Source of the DNA: Haliotis asinina
Taxonomy: Eukaryota > Mollusca > Gastropoda > Lepetellida > Haliotidae
Assembly (NCBI RefSeq): GCF_037392515.1
Contig: NC_090281.1
Span: 52,306,753 to 52,370,752, forward strand
Length of the DNA: 64,000 bases
Direction: 5' to 3'
How positions within the stretch are numbered: the first letter of the stretch is position 1; each line of letters starts with the position of its first letter. The notes under the pieces are model-generated. The model had not been told where the DNA came from and ran no database searches. It saw nothing but the letters and a program-made list of their open reading frames with translations. Both the position numbers and the translations under genes were made by a program. This document shows, piece after piece, positions 1-10,054 of this stretch.

Positions 1-833
1 CCTTTTATCACGTATGTGATTACCTGCCCTTTCATCACTTAAAATAATCACCTTATCCTTACAATTATTTCATCTTTGGTCATCTTCCAGTGACATCTGT
101 ATGATTAATCTCTTTGACACAATGGTACCTATAAATATATGCCACAAACCCTCCACATTCGCTGAGAAAAAGTATCAGGAATACCGGGCCAAACATTTTG
201 ATTACTACAGTAGCATGTGTTGTAGAATCAATACGGAAATTATCCCAGGTGCTCATTAAACATTCCTGGCCGTATCCTGAGGCACAAAGAAGTGCACAAG
301 TTTAAATACACCTTAACTTGCTGGACAGGGCAATATATTTATCTCCATTTGCATGTTCAGAAAGTTTTGAGGTCCTATACAAAAGAGAAAAATACTGATT
401 CATTGTTTTGGTGGTTGTATTTTCCTCAACTCACATACTAGCCTTTCAAAAACACGTCTCCGTATCGTTTCAGCAAATTCAAATCAAACTCACCATTTAT
501 TGGAGTTAGAGACAAAAAACCCATCTTGTGAAACTGGTGGGTGATTACGTCGTGTTTCTTGACTGTGTTGTGCTTGTAGTCTTTAACATATGGAATCCAT
601 CTGGAAAGATCAGTGGTAAAGTAGTTCTATCAATGGATTTCATGGTGAAGGTGTCAAACCTGATATCATATCCTTCTAAAGCAATGACAATACAAAATTA
701 ACACCGGGCTTTTAAGTCACGAGTGTCATTTTCAGTAACTAAATCAGGATATAGTAATTATAATCATGCAAAATTAATATTGCGCTTTTAGCGTCCACAT
801 GTACCATCTTCATTGTTTTTTTTAATGCGTAAT
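1..833. other. Spacer upstream of first sulfatase copy
   Basis: No gene is visible here. The first 150 bases are essentially identical to the sequence starting at 9092. From about 150 to 900 the match to the equivalent spacer of the next unit is clearly poorer, with many substitutions and small indels that add up to about 15 bases. The stretch from about 540 also matches the degenerate copy at 7895-8276, so the upstream part of the promoter region has been copied within the array. The array evidently continues to the left of the window. Confidence 0.6.
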
Positions 834-978
834 ATAATCAGTCTGGAATGTGTCGAAGTAAGCATATTTTCCGATGAGAAGAATTCAAGCTGGCAATAAT
901 AAGGTAAGACTCGTGTCACGTTATCTATGAAAGATCTCTTATATACGACTGCATTTCACTGCCTACAACAGATGCAAC
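834..978 (+). promoter_or_regulatory. Sulfatase promoter, copy 1 (GATA site + TATA box)
   Basis: A TATATA box lies at 940-945, 39 bases before the ATG at 979. A GATA-type site (GTTATCT, i.e. AGATAAC on the minus strand) lies at 920-926, leaving 13 bases before the TATA box. The same order and spacing recur before the other full-length copies. The block from AATCAGTCTGGAATGTGTC to the TATA box is conserved in all promoter copies of the array. With initiation about 30 bases after the TATA box, the 5' leader would be only about 10 bases. The GATA factor is inferred from the motif alone. Confidence 0.7.
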
Positions 979-2421
979 ATGTATTTCACGTCTGCTATGT
1001 GCCTTCTTTTGACTACAGTTCTCTGTGAGTGTGCAGAGAAACCTCACATCATATTCATAGTTGCTGATGACCTCGGATGGAACGATGTTGGATTTCGAAA
1101 CCCTCAAATGATCACCCCTAACCTGGACAGACTGGCCAAAGCTGGAGTCATCCTCAACTCTTCTTACGTCCAACCTCTGTGTTCGCCCTCCAGAAACTGC
1201 TTCATGTCAGGATATTTCCCTTATCACACAGGACTACAAGACGGTGTTGTTGGGGTTAACGAAGCAAAACATCTACCGGCAAACCTAACAATAATTCCAC
1301 AGAAACTAAAACAACTTGGTTATGATGCTCACATGGTTGGAAAGTGGCATCTTGGTTTCTGCAACTGGAAATATACACCCACAGAGAGAGGCTTTGACTC
1401 CTACCTTGGATATTACAGCGGTGCTGAGGATTATTTTAACCACTCGAGACAGGGAGGTCCTGGTGAAGTAGGACTGGATTTTCGTTATAACAAGACTGTC
1501 TATAGAGACGCCAATGGAACGTACTCTGCTCACGTGTTTGCGGACAGAGCTGTTGAAATCATTCGGAACCACGACAACAATAAGCCACTTTATTTGTACC
1601 TTCCATTCCAGTCTGTACATGCACCTCTTGAAGTTCCACCTGAATATGAAAACATGTACAAGAACATAGAGACCATAAGCAGAAGGATCTATTGTGGAAT
1701 GGTGAGTGCTTTAGACGAAGCTGTTGGTAATATCACGAGGGCATTAGAAGAAAAAGGTCTCATGGACAATCTATTCTTAGTCTTTACAACAGATAATGGT
1801 GGTCCAACGTTTAGAGCTGCTAATAACCTGCCTTTACGGGGAGCTAAAAATACTCTCTGGGAAGGGGGAACGAAAGGAACTGGATTCATCTACAGTAAGA
1901 CCATTCTCAAGAAGATAGGCTACCTCAACACTGGAATGATGCATGCTGTGGACTGGTACCCGACATTGGTGGAGTTGGCTGGTGGAGAGAACACCGATCC
2001 CAACATGGACGGAGTCAGTCAGTACGACATGCTCATCAATGGTGGACCGAGTAAGAGGAACGAGTTCGTCTACAACATCTATGATGATAGGGAAGCAGCA
2101 GCAATCAGATACGGAGATCTCAAACTCATGCAAGGGAGTCCAGGAACTCACAATGGTTGGGCTCCTTTGCCACATATGGGAATCGGTGAACGTGTCTATG
2201 AAGCTGATAACCAAACGTTCCCTCCCTTTATGCTCTACAACATTACTGCAGATCCAACCGAACACTTCGACCTCTCAGCCAAGTACCCTGATCTTCTGGA
2301 CATGATGAAAAAGAGGCTGGAGAACTGGAAGAAGTCCCGTGTTCCGGCCCAGGATCCGTCTCATGTTCCAAGAGCGAACCCAAAATACTATGGTGGTGTG
2401 TGGAGCCCCGGGTGGTGTTGA
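979..2421 (+). CDS. ARSB-like: Arylsulfatase B-like, secreted, intronless (copy 1)
   Basis: A 480-residue sulfatase of the alkaline-phosphatase superfamily (S1, ARSB/I/J-like) that hydrolyses sulfate esters. Residues 1-19 are a signal peptide ending in CECA. Asp30-Asp31 (VADDLGWND) begin the metal site. CSPSR at 68-72 is the sulfatase signature, and Cys68 should become formylglycine. GKWHLG at 121-126 supplies the catalytic Lys122 and His124, His214 lies in QSVHAPL, Asp272-Asn273 (TTDNGG) complete the metal site, and Lys290 follows LPLRGA. Several N-glycosylation sequons suggest secretory or lysosomal passage. The C-terminus GGVWSPGWC resembles the end of ARSB/I/J, so the protein is complete although shorter than human ARSB (533). 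It has no introns. It differs from copy 2 at four residues (7, 50, 116, 170). The ATG follows a TATA box by 39 bases. The natural substrate is unknown. Confidence 0.93.
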   Translation: MYFTSAMCLLLTTVLCECAEKPHIIFIVADDLGWNDVGFRNPQMITPNLDRLAKAGVILNSSYVQPLCSPSRNCFMSGYFPYHTGLQDGVVGVNEAKHLPANLTIIPQKLKQLGYDAHMVGKWHLGFCNWKYTPTERGFDSYLGYYSGAEDYFNHSRQGGPGEVGLDFRYNKTVYRDANGTYSAHVFADRAVEIIRNHDNNKPLYLYLPFQSVHAPLEVPPEYENMYKNIETISRRIYCGMVSALDEAVGNITRALEEKGLMDNLFLVFTTDNGGPTFRAANNLPLRGAKNTLWEGGTKGTGFIYSKTILKKIGYLNTGMMHAVDWYPTLVELAGGENTDPNMDGVSQYDMLINGGPSKRNEFVYNIYDDREAAAIRYGDLKLMQGSPGTHNGWAPLPHMGIGERVYEADNQTFPPFMLYNITADPTEHFDLSAKYPDLLDMMKKRLENWKKSRVPAQDPSHVPRANPKYYGGVWSPGWC

Positions 2422-2512
2422 CACAAGCTACGATGGGATTCACATTAAGTATTCAAGAAATACCATACAGTATATTTTGCATTTGAAAGTTTGTTTGAAA
2501 ATGTATGAACGT

Positions 2513-2518
2513 AATAAA
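2513..2518 (+). promoter_or_regulatory. Polyadenylation signal, copy 1
   Basis: AATAAA lies 92 bases after the stop codon of the copy 1 sulfatase, followed by T-rich sequence. It is the first such hexamer after the gene. Confidence 0.6.
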
Positions 2519-3477
2519 TCGTGTAATGATACATGCTTTTGAGTCATGATATTACCTGTTGTTTTTTCATGGCGTGCACATTCTCGTTTGACGTAAGAGG
2601 CGACCAGAAGCATTGGATTCCAGAGCGTCACTAACGTAATACAACGTCCTACAGGACATGTTATGTTTACGTGTATACCGACATCAATGCTAAACGTTGC
2701 TTAAAAGCAAGCACTTTGACCACTAAACTACCTCATCGCTTCTTGATACTTTGTTAAATGTCTGATGAGAATTTGAGATGATATCCCTTTTTAACAGGCA
2801 TTTTGCAAGAGTAATGGTGGATCGCATTAACTTAGGTCATGCACAGTTGTGGTCATCAGACGTGCTTCCATCTGTGTAAGTGTCTCACTGGCCATGAAAA
2901 TTGCCTTTGGTAGTTTAGTCTGTGATGGACTTTACTATCCCATGAAACTGACATGCTGTGAAATATCTTCAATATCTTTCAAAGCAGAGGTGGTTAGATC
3001 AACCCACTCAAAACACGCTCACATCCAAAAGAAATAGGAATGAATTCATTGTCACGTTGACAGAGCTCAATGGCGGTGTGCATGGCAACTACTCTTCGCA
3101 CTGCTGCACGTGTGTTCAGTCGTTTACAACATGTACATGCACAAGATATCAAGGACACAACTCTTCAACTGATAACATTAACGCAGTTCTAGCTGAAGGT
3201 ATCACTTTGAAGCAGCCATAAAATATGAAACTGTTCCTAGCCACGCAACAACTAGTGTGCATGTCGAGTTTAAACGTCGGTTTATGAATTCCAGTCTTAA
3301 ACGTATATCAAAGATTATTTGAAGTGTCAGACATATTTCATAGAATCTCAAGACAAACTCTCGACTAAAAACTATATCTTATTGTAGAGATGGGGGTCTT
3401 TAAAAATGTTGTGAGAATGTTAATATCTTACGACTATAAACTGAAGTTCTTAGCAAATTATGACATTGATGACTAGA

Positions 3478-3502
3478 AGAATGTGATTCTGCATCACATT
3501 CT
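3478..3502. repeat. 10-bp stem, 5-base loop hairpin
   Basis: AGAATGTGAT and ATCACATTCT form a perfect 10-bp inverted repeat around TCTGC. The hairpin recurs in every array unit: 12554-12578 is identical, and near 23628, 30709 and 37790 the stem is 9 bp. No T-run follows it and no function is known. Confidence 0.6.
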
Positions 3503-4963
3503 CTGTTACTTATGATGGCAACATCGCTTCACGTCGGCAGAAAATTATATCATTGTCGGGCACACGAACGCCAGCACAAAAACCCTTGGTTCTGCAGTAG
3601 AAATAAAACATTTGTAAGTGCACCTTACTAGACCTTCCTCTTAAAATTAAGTTTTTAAAATATAAAGCTTCCAATCCAGGAAAAACTTTAGCTACCGGAG
3701 TACCGTTTCCAGTTTATCATAAATAAATAAATGCGTGAATCTCTAGCCCAAAGCTGGAGAGTTGACAGGTATGAACATATATCACAAACACGTTGAAGAC
3801 ATTGCTGAGGGTCATGAAAAGTTGTAACTGACATATTTAATTATCCACTACTGCTTGACAAGTATTAGATGAGCCATGGACTGACTAATGACCCCATTTT
3901 ACATATATCGAAACACCCGCTAGAACATTCCATTTGAAACAAGAGGGAAACACGTTGATGTCTAAATATTGAAAAGTTCAATTCCCTCGTGCGATTCGTG
4001 TCGTGATGGTGTCTTGCTGAACTAAATCGTTCTACGAGACACGTGTTAAACAGTAGTGGTACTGATTTCACGCCACGGTCAGCATGTATTCCACGTGCTT
4101 AATCGCTAATCTACCTGTAGCAACCAAGTGTATTCGACCAGATTACTTGCCCCTCCCAATTGTCACAAACGCTTTCACTGCTCTGGTTCATCTAATACTT
4201 GTCAAGCAGTAGTCAAAAACTGAAAGTCAATATTAAATTGCTGTACACATGTTGTCATTGCTTCATGTATGAATATGCCATTATATGCTTTTGACTGATG
4301 TATTAGTATGTCTTTATTTAATCAATAACTGCTCCACAACCATTTTTCAGTGACATTTTCATCACCGTAGTCATTCAAGACAACAACACATCCAGGTGAT
4401 AACCCCTTCTAAAATCAAATGAAATCTCTGCTCAAAACTGAGTCCATTGTACCGATTGTCGCTATGTTGTTACTAAAGCTTAAGGATATCGATGTTCCAG
4501 AGAGAGAAATGTACTGGCTGTAAATCCGGCATTCTTCATCTTGAAGGTGGAGACCAATTATTAGCAAGTATAGCCACTATTGCAAAACCACTTTGTGAAA
4601 CTTTGGCAAAACCTTCAAAGGTGGTTGAAGTACCGTAACATAATAGTCCTCCTTTATTCTTCTGTGTTCTTGGTCGCAGTAGTTTGTTAAATTTAACTCT
4701 TTGGCTAAACGTTCTGACGTGCATCCAGCTTGGGCGACTGTGCAGTTAGCAGAAGTACCGTGGTCCCTGTTGTGGTAGTCAAACTTTGGTTGCTGGTAAT
4801 CTATGACCAATGTTATTTTGTATTATATATTGTTATCTGTTAATGTTCTAATGATTGTATACAAAATTCAATCTTCATCTGTGATTTGCAGTTCCTTTAC
4901 TGTCATTCGTTAAGAGTTTTAGTCATATATACTACCCATCGAAAGTTTAGACTCACTATTATA

Positions 4964-4993
4964 TGTGTGTGCGTGTATGTGTGTGTGTGTGTG
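4964..4993. repeat. TG microsatellite
   Basis: An alternating TG run with a few interruptions stands directly before the minisatellite seed motif. Longer versions lie at the same place in other units: 25155-25229, 32236-32310 and 39315-39347. Confidence 0.75.
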
Positions 4994-5273
4994 GCTACAT
5001 CGAAGATGAATTTCTCCACTAACGTCGGGGCACATAACCCAACGTATCATCATACCTGATTCAGAGTGAGACATCATAAGACAGAGAACTGACTGACAAT
5101 CTCGTAAAAAAATTACATATTCACAGTAACTGGGTTGACACTTTTTTAGACAAAAGATTGCAATATAAACCCGTGCGCTGGTTGGAATGTTTACATGAAC
5201 TCCAATACATCGACTGTGTCAATAGTTTTCATTCTTAAAGACTAAATTGTAACATCGAGTTATTTGATCGGTA

Positions 5274-5448
5274 TGACAATACAAAATTAGACTGACTTAT
5301 TTACCGCGTTATATAATCATATTTTGGAATGTGCTTGGATACCTGCTAATGATAAGAAAGCAAGCTTGTAAAGGTTGGGCTAGTCACGAGTTACCTTATC
5401 TTTTACAGTCGTCTCATATTCGACTCCCTTGAGATGCACATGCTTCCA
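5274..5448 (+). promoter_or_regulatory. Decayed extra copy of the sulfatase promoter
   Basis: This block matches the sulfatase promoters: GACAATACAAAATTA, then TGGAATGTGCTTGG, then ACCTTATCTTTT with a GATA-type site at 5395-5401. The TATA box has decayed to CATATTCG and no coding sequence follows. It is read as a relic left when the neighbouring gene was deleted. Confidence 0.55.
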
Positions 5449-5560
5449 CCAGGTAGACTCCAACCTTGTTGTAGATTATCCTTGCTTTCATACAGCAATT
5501 TTGTCCAGGTAGACTCCAACCTTGTTGTAGATTATTCCTGCTTTCATACAGCAATTATGT
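5449..5560. repeat. 56-bp tandem duplication (2 copies)
   Basis: Two adjacent 56-base copies (5449-5504 and 5505-5560) both begin CCAGGTAGACTCCAACC and differ at only a few positions. They sit between two promoter-like blocks. Confidence 0.85.
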
Positions 5561-5633
5561 CACTAGTGTTTATACATTTCATTGGTTCCACAAAATAGGC
5601 CTTGCATATACAATCAAGAAGCTTTAGTTGACC

Positions 5634-5728
5634 TAATCAGTCTGGAATGTGTCCACGAAGGCATTTCTTCCAATGTCAAGAATTCGAGCTGATAAAACTA
5701 GGATTAGTCATGAGTTATTATCTTTGTA
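5634..5728 (+). promoter_or_regulatory. Promoter of pseudogene B1, TATA box deleted
   Basis: The conserved promoter block is recognisable up to the GATA-type site (TTATCT, 5718-5723). The next base run enters the coding remnant after only about 5 bases, compared with 52 in the intact copies. A deletion of about 47 bases has therefore removed the TATA box and the leader. Confidence 0.6.
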
Positions 5729-6322
5729 GTGTATACAGTTGTGTGCCTTTGTTTGATTGTAGTTCTCTGTGAGTGTGCAGAGAAACCTCACATTATTCTT
5801 ATAGTTGCTGATGATCTTGGATGGAATGATGTTGAATTTCCAAATCCTCTAATGGTCACACCTAACCTGGACAGACTAGCCACAGCGGCAGTGATCCTCA
5901 ACTCTTCTTATGTCCAGCCTTTGTGTTCGCCCTCCAGAAACTGCTTCATATCAGGGTATTTCCTGTATCACACTGAATTACAAGACGACATTATTGATGC
6001 AAATGAAGCAAAACACCTTCCGGGCAACCTAATAATAATCCCTCAGAAACTGAAACACCTTGGCTTATGATACCCACCTGGTTGGAAAGTGGCATCTTGG
6101 CTACTGTAACTGGAAATATGCAGCAACAGAGTGAGGCTTTGACTCCTTCCTTGGATACTACACTGGAGCTGAAGGCTATTTTAACCACTCGAGACGGGGA
6201 GGTCGTCATGAAGTAGGACTGGATTTTCGGTATAATGAGACTGCGAACTTGAAGTTCCACCTAAATATGAAAACATGGTCAAGAACATAGAATCAGTAAG
6301 AAGAAGAATCTATTGTGGAATA

Positions 6323-6606
6323 GTGAGTGCTTTAGACGAAGCTGTTGGTAATATCACGAGGGCATTAGAAGAAAAAGGTCTCATGGACAATCTATTCTTA
6401 GTCTTTACAACAGATAATGGTGGTCCAACGTTTAGAGCTGCTAATAACCTGCCTTTACGGGGAGCTAAAAATACTCTCTGGGAAGGGGGAACGAAAGGAA
6501 CTGGATTCATCTACAGTAAGACCATTCTCAAGAAGATAGGCTACCTCAACACTGGAATGATGCATGCTGTGGACTGGTACCCGACATTGGTGGAGTTGGC
6601 TGGTGG
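6323..6606 (+). other. Conversion or insertion patch from an intact sulfatase
   Basis: These 284 bases are identical to 1702-1985 of copy 1, while the sequence on both sides is diverged. After 6606 the text jumps back to a second, diverged version of the TTDNGGP region. The patch therefore adds sequence rather than only replacing it. Confidence 0.8.
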
Positions 6607-6868
6607 TCATTACAACGGATAGTGGTGGTCCTACATATACAGCATCTAATAACTTGCCTTTGCGAGGAGCCAAGACTACACTATGGCAATTTGGAACGAA
6701 GGGACATGCTCATCAATGGTGGAGTAAGAGGAATGAGTTCGTCTACTACATTTATGATGATAGGGAAGCAGCTGCAATTAGGTTCGGAGATTTCAAACTC
6801 ATTCAAGGGAGTCCAGGACATTACAAAGGTTGGGCTCCTTTGCCACATATGGGAATTGATGAACGTGT

Positions 6869-6937
6869 AACTGATGTATGATGACATGCACTGCGCAAGG
6901 AAGTGAGTCTGACCACCCGATTCCGTAAGTCTCTGGA
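6869..6937 (-). mobile_element. SINE fragment inside pseudogene B1
   Basis: About 69 bases interrupt the sulfatase coding sequence between ERV and EADNQ. They contain AACTGATGTATGATGACATG and GAGTCTGACCACCCGATTCC. They match the internal part of the longer SINE copies at 22096-22274 and 43862-44050. Confidence 0.75.
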
Positions 6938-7057
6938 GTGAAGCTGATAACCAAACGTTCCCTCCCTTTATGCTCTACAACATTACTGCAGATCCAACCG
7001 AACACTTCTACCTCTCAGCCAAGTACCCTGATCTTCTGGACATGATGAAGAAGAGGC

Positions 7058-7543
7058 ATTTAATTTTCTGTAAAAATATATTGGAAGAGATGCAAATTGG
7101 TATAGGACTTCAATGGTTGTGCTCAAACATGTCGAACGATCCTTCAAGGATGAATAAGGATGAATAAAAATGACTACTCAATGAACAGATATATTTTATT
7201 GAGTCAGCGTATTACGAGCTCTCTTAAGAGCATCACCCTGACGATATGGGCTAGAGTCAGTCTTCAACAATCAATATTTGTTGTAAAAGGCGAAAAACGG
7301 TACCATGTAATGAAGGAGAGGTATGCATTCCAATACAGAATGTGAGGGTGGACTCAGGCAATGTCAAACACCAGACTGTCTAGTCCAGACGTGATTCTTT
7401 CTTGAATATTTCTGGGAGTTAAATGAAGAAAATACTCGAACCTCCTAGGAAACTTCGGGGTCTGCCATTTGAAGGTTGACGAATCTTTTTCTGTTTGCAT
7501 CAATGATCTCAGTTTCGACATGGTTATATTTATGCGACATTGG
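7058..7543. other. Spacer after pseudogene B1
   Basis: No gene, recognisable repeat or regulatory site was found here. The sequence is near-identical to 16134-16619. Confidence 0.5.
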
Positions 7544-7891
7544 TTGAAAACTTCTTAGAGTGAAACAAAATAATGAATGCAATGCGTCACTGCGTCACTG
7601 CGTCACTACTTGAACAATGTTTGTGAGTCAAAATCCCCAAAGACCAGATGTGTTCTTTTTTGTACGCCAGTGTATTTTATGACAACTACACGTATCGTCA
7701 GTGTTTTTTCAGTGTCTTCTTGACAGAATTTTACCTACTATATTTAGATTCCATTTCCCTAAATAGTGTTTGCACATGCGTGCAGCTGTTGAAATCAGTG
7801 GCAGTTAGTGATTGGTTTAGTTATTTTCAAGAGTTGATGGCGGAGTGACGCAGTGCATTCATTATTTTGTTTCACTCTAAGAAGTTTTCAA
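7544..7891. mobile_element. Long inverted-repeat (MITE-like) element, copy 1
   Basis: Arms at 7544-7590 and 7845-7891 are inverted repeats of 47 bases with one mismatch by eye. They begin TTGAAAACTTCTTAGAGTG and enclose about 254 bases. The left arm runs into three tandem copies of TGCGTCAC. The shape suits a non-autonomous DNA element or foldback element, but I see no convincing target-site duplication and no transposase. A simple inverted duplication is also possible. Confidence 0.65.
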
Positions 7892-7894
7892 GCA

Positions 7895-8330
7895 AGTTTT
7901 TATGTCGTTGTTCTTGACTGCATTGTGGTTTTGGTTTATAACATATGTCACCCAGCTGGAAACGTCACTGGGAGTAAATGCGGATCCTTAGCATTGAAAA
8001 CAGCGATTGCGTCAATGTATTTCATACTGAAGGTGTAAAACTTGTTATCACATCCTTCTAGAGCAATGACAATACAAACTTAACACTCGGGTTTCAAGCC
8101 ACAGTGGTATTCAATCTAGACTGCTGTTTTTAATGCGTGGTGTGGAATGTGTCTATGTAAGCATTCCTTCTGATGATAAGAATACAGGCTGACACAAATA
8201 CAGTTATTCGCATGTCACGTTATCTTTTGAAGAACCCTTAAATACGACACTATTCTGTCGCGCACAGCACATCAACATGAAGTACAAAATTAAGCATTTC
8301 TGTGCCTTATCTTGACTTCAGCTTAAGTTC
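7895..8330 (+). pseudogene. ARSB-like: Relic sulfatase promoter plus first codons
   Basis: This stretch aligns with 540-1020 upstream of copy 1: TTCTTGACTG, CATCCTTCTAGAGCAATGAC, TGGAATGTGTC and a GATA-type site GTTATCT at 8219-8225. The TATA box has decayed to CTTAAATA. An ATG at 8277 is followed by a signal-peptide-like region, of which TGTGCCTTATCTTGACTTCAG is a mutated version of the intact genes' codons 7-14. It hits a TGA after 12 codons and homology then stops. It is the 5' end of a further, deleted gene. Confidence 0.6.
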
Positions 8331-9907
8331 ACTCAAGAAAACACTTAAAAGAAACTGACAATACATGTGCTTTTCATAAAATACACTGACGTACAAAAGA
8401 AAGTTCACACTTGGTGTAAGGGGATTGTAAGTCACAAACATTGTGCACGTAGAGCACATATATTTATCTAATACTCTGTAATATTAACTGATGAGAATGT
8501 GTATATTTAACCTTGATCAAGACCAATTGCTTCACAAACACTTTATAAACCAATCTTCATTGCAGTTTTATTTATTTGGCCAACATATTGTTTTCTGTGC
8601 GAAGACGTAGGAAATAGTTATAGAAAATATCTTTACAAGCTATCGACAAGTCGTTAATTCAAAGTCAACATGCAATTTCTGTGTAAATGATACTCTGAAG
8701 TGTATCGGTATGTCATTCTATTATTATTATGACTAACGACCGAAGGATGAATGAGAGGGACGTCATATCTTTATTCTGGCAGTGACTTGAAATGTGATTG
8801 ACTGCAACAATAAACATAACTTAGATTCACATATAGCAATAACGTTAACTGTTTACGATAGTACGTAACCCAATTCATAACATGTTACGGACTGCATAGT
8901 TTTCATTTATTACATTTTCATTCTTACAATAACTTATGTAATTAGCTTATCGCTATATTACAAACATATCAATCCACGATGTATTCTTACTGCTTTATAC
9001 ACTCTCCTAGAAACGAACGACTGGCTTGTCTGCTGACCATCTCGCCACGAGACCTTCGAAAAACATGTGACGAGGCACCTGAATTATCTGCCCTTTTATC
9101 ACGTATGTGATTACCTGCCCTTTCATCACTTAAAATAATCACCTTATCCTTACAATTATTTCATCTTTGGTCATCTTCCAGTGACATCTGTATGATTAAT
9201 CTCTTTGACACAATGGTACCTATAAATATATGCCACATACTCTCCACATCCGATGAGAAAAAGTATCAGGAACACCAGGCCAAAGGTTTTGATTACTACA
9301 GTAGCATGTGTAGAATCAATACGGAAATTATCCCAGGTGCTCATTAAACATTCCTGGCCGTATCCTGAGGCATAAAACAGTGCACAAGTTTAAATACACC
9401 TTAACTTGCTGGACAGGGCAATATATTTATCTCTGTTTGGATGTTAAGAGAGTTTTGAGGTCCTATACAAAAGAGAAAAAAACACTGATTCGTTGTTTTT
9501 GTGGTTGTATCTTCCTCAGCTCACATACTTACCTTTAAAAAGACGTCTCCGTATCGTTTCAGCAAATTCAAATCAAACTCAACATTTAAAGCAGCCCGTC
9601 TTGTGAAACTGGTGGGTGATTAGGTCGTTTTTCTTGACTGTGTTGTGCTTGTAGTCTTTAACATATGGAATCCATCTGGAAAGATCATTGGTAAAGTAGT
9701 TCTATCAATGGATTTCATGGTGAAGATGTGAAACCTGATATCATATCCTTCTAAAGCAACGACAATACAAAATTAACACCGGGGTTTCAAGTCACGAGTG
9801 TCATTTTCAGTGACTAAATCAGGATATAGTAGTTATAATCATGCAAAATTAATATTGCGCTCTTAGCGTCCACATGTACCATCTTCATTGTTTTTTTCAA
9901 TGGGTGA
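8331..9907. other. Spacer between pseudogene relic and copy 2 promoter
   Basis: No gene seen. The part from 9092 repeats the beginning of the window, with a diverged stretch from about 9240 to 9960. A near-identical version lies at 17407-18984. Confidence 0.5.
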
Positions 9908-10054
9908 TATAATCAGTCTGGTATGTGTCGATGTGTAGCATATTTTCCGATGAGAAGAATTCAAGCTGGCAATAATAAGGTAAGGCTCGTGTCACGTTAT
10001 CTATGAAAGATCTCTTATATACGACTGCATTTCACTGCCTACACCAGATGCAAC
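9908..10054 (+). promoter_or_regulatory. Sulfatase promoter, copy 2
   Basis: GATA-type site GTTATCT at 9996-10002, then 13 bases, then TATATA at 10016-10021, then the ATG 39 bases from the start of the TATA box. The conserved upstream block reads AATCAGTCTGGTATGTGTC. Confidence 0.7.

Larger units (their letters stand above)
2519..5273. other. 3' spacer of sulfatase copy 1
   Basis: No gene is supported here; the short open frames lack coding character. The block is nearly identical at 11595-14349. It is homologous, with more differences and indels, to 22500-25280, 29581-32360 and 36670-39360, where it follows the 3'-end remnants. It contains a small hairpin, a TG microsatellite and one truncated unit of the 48-bp minisatellite motif (about 5008-5030). 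Confidence 0.6.
5729..7057 (+). pseudogene. ARSB-like: Decayed arylsulfatase B-like pseudogene (B1)
   Basis: An old sulfatase copy that is clearly dead. The ATG has become GTG and the promoter lacks its TATA box. The N-terminal part, including the CSPSR motif, is still readable to about 6070. After that come a one-base frameshift near LGY, an in-frame TGA in the TERGF region, loss of the stretch between NKT and LEVPP (including the QSVHAPL histidine), loss of a block after LRGAK, a SINE fragment inside the ERV/YEADNQ junction (6869-6937), and truncation after MMKKR. Inside it, 6323-6606 is identical over 284 bases to copy 1 (1702-1985). That segment is followed by the pseudogene's own diverged version of the same region, so part of the protein is encoded twice. 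The flanking divergence is much higher than in this patch. Confidence 0.88.

Noticed and set aside
1702-1708. Splice-donor-like GTGAGTG inside the sulfatase coding sequence
   Set aside because: The 480-codon frame runs through it in four copies and encodes conserved sulfatase residues.
1834-2265. Antisense open frames opposite every sulfatase copy
   Set aside because: They recur only because the sense gene is duplicated; they have no start context, homology or independent conservation.
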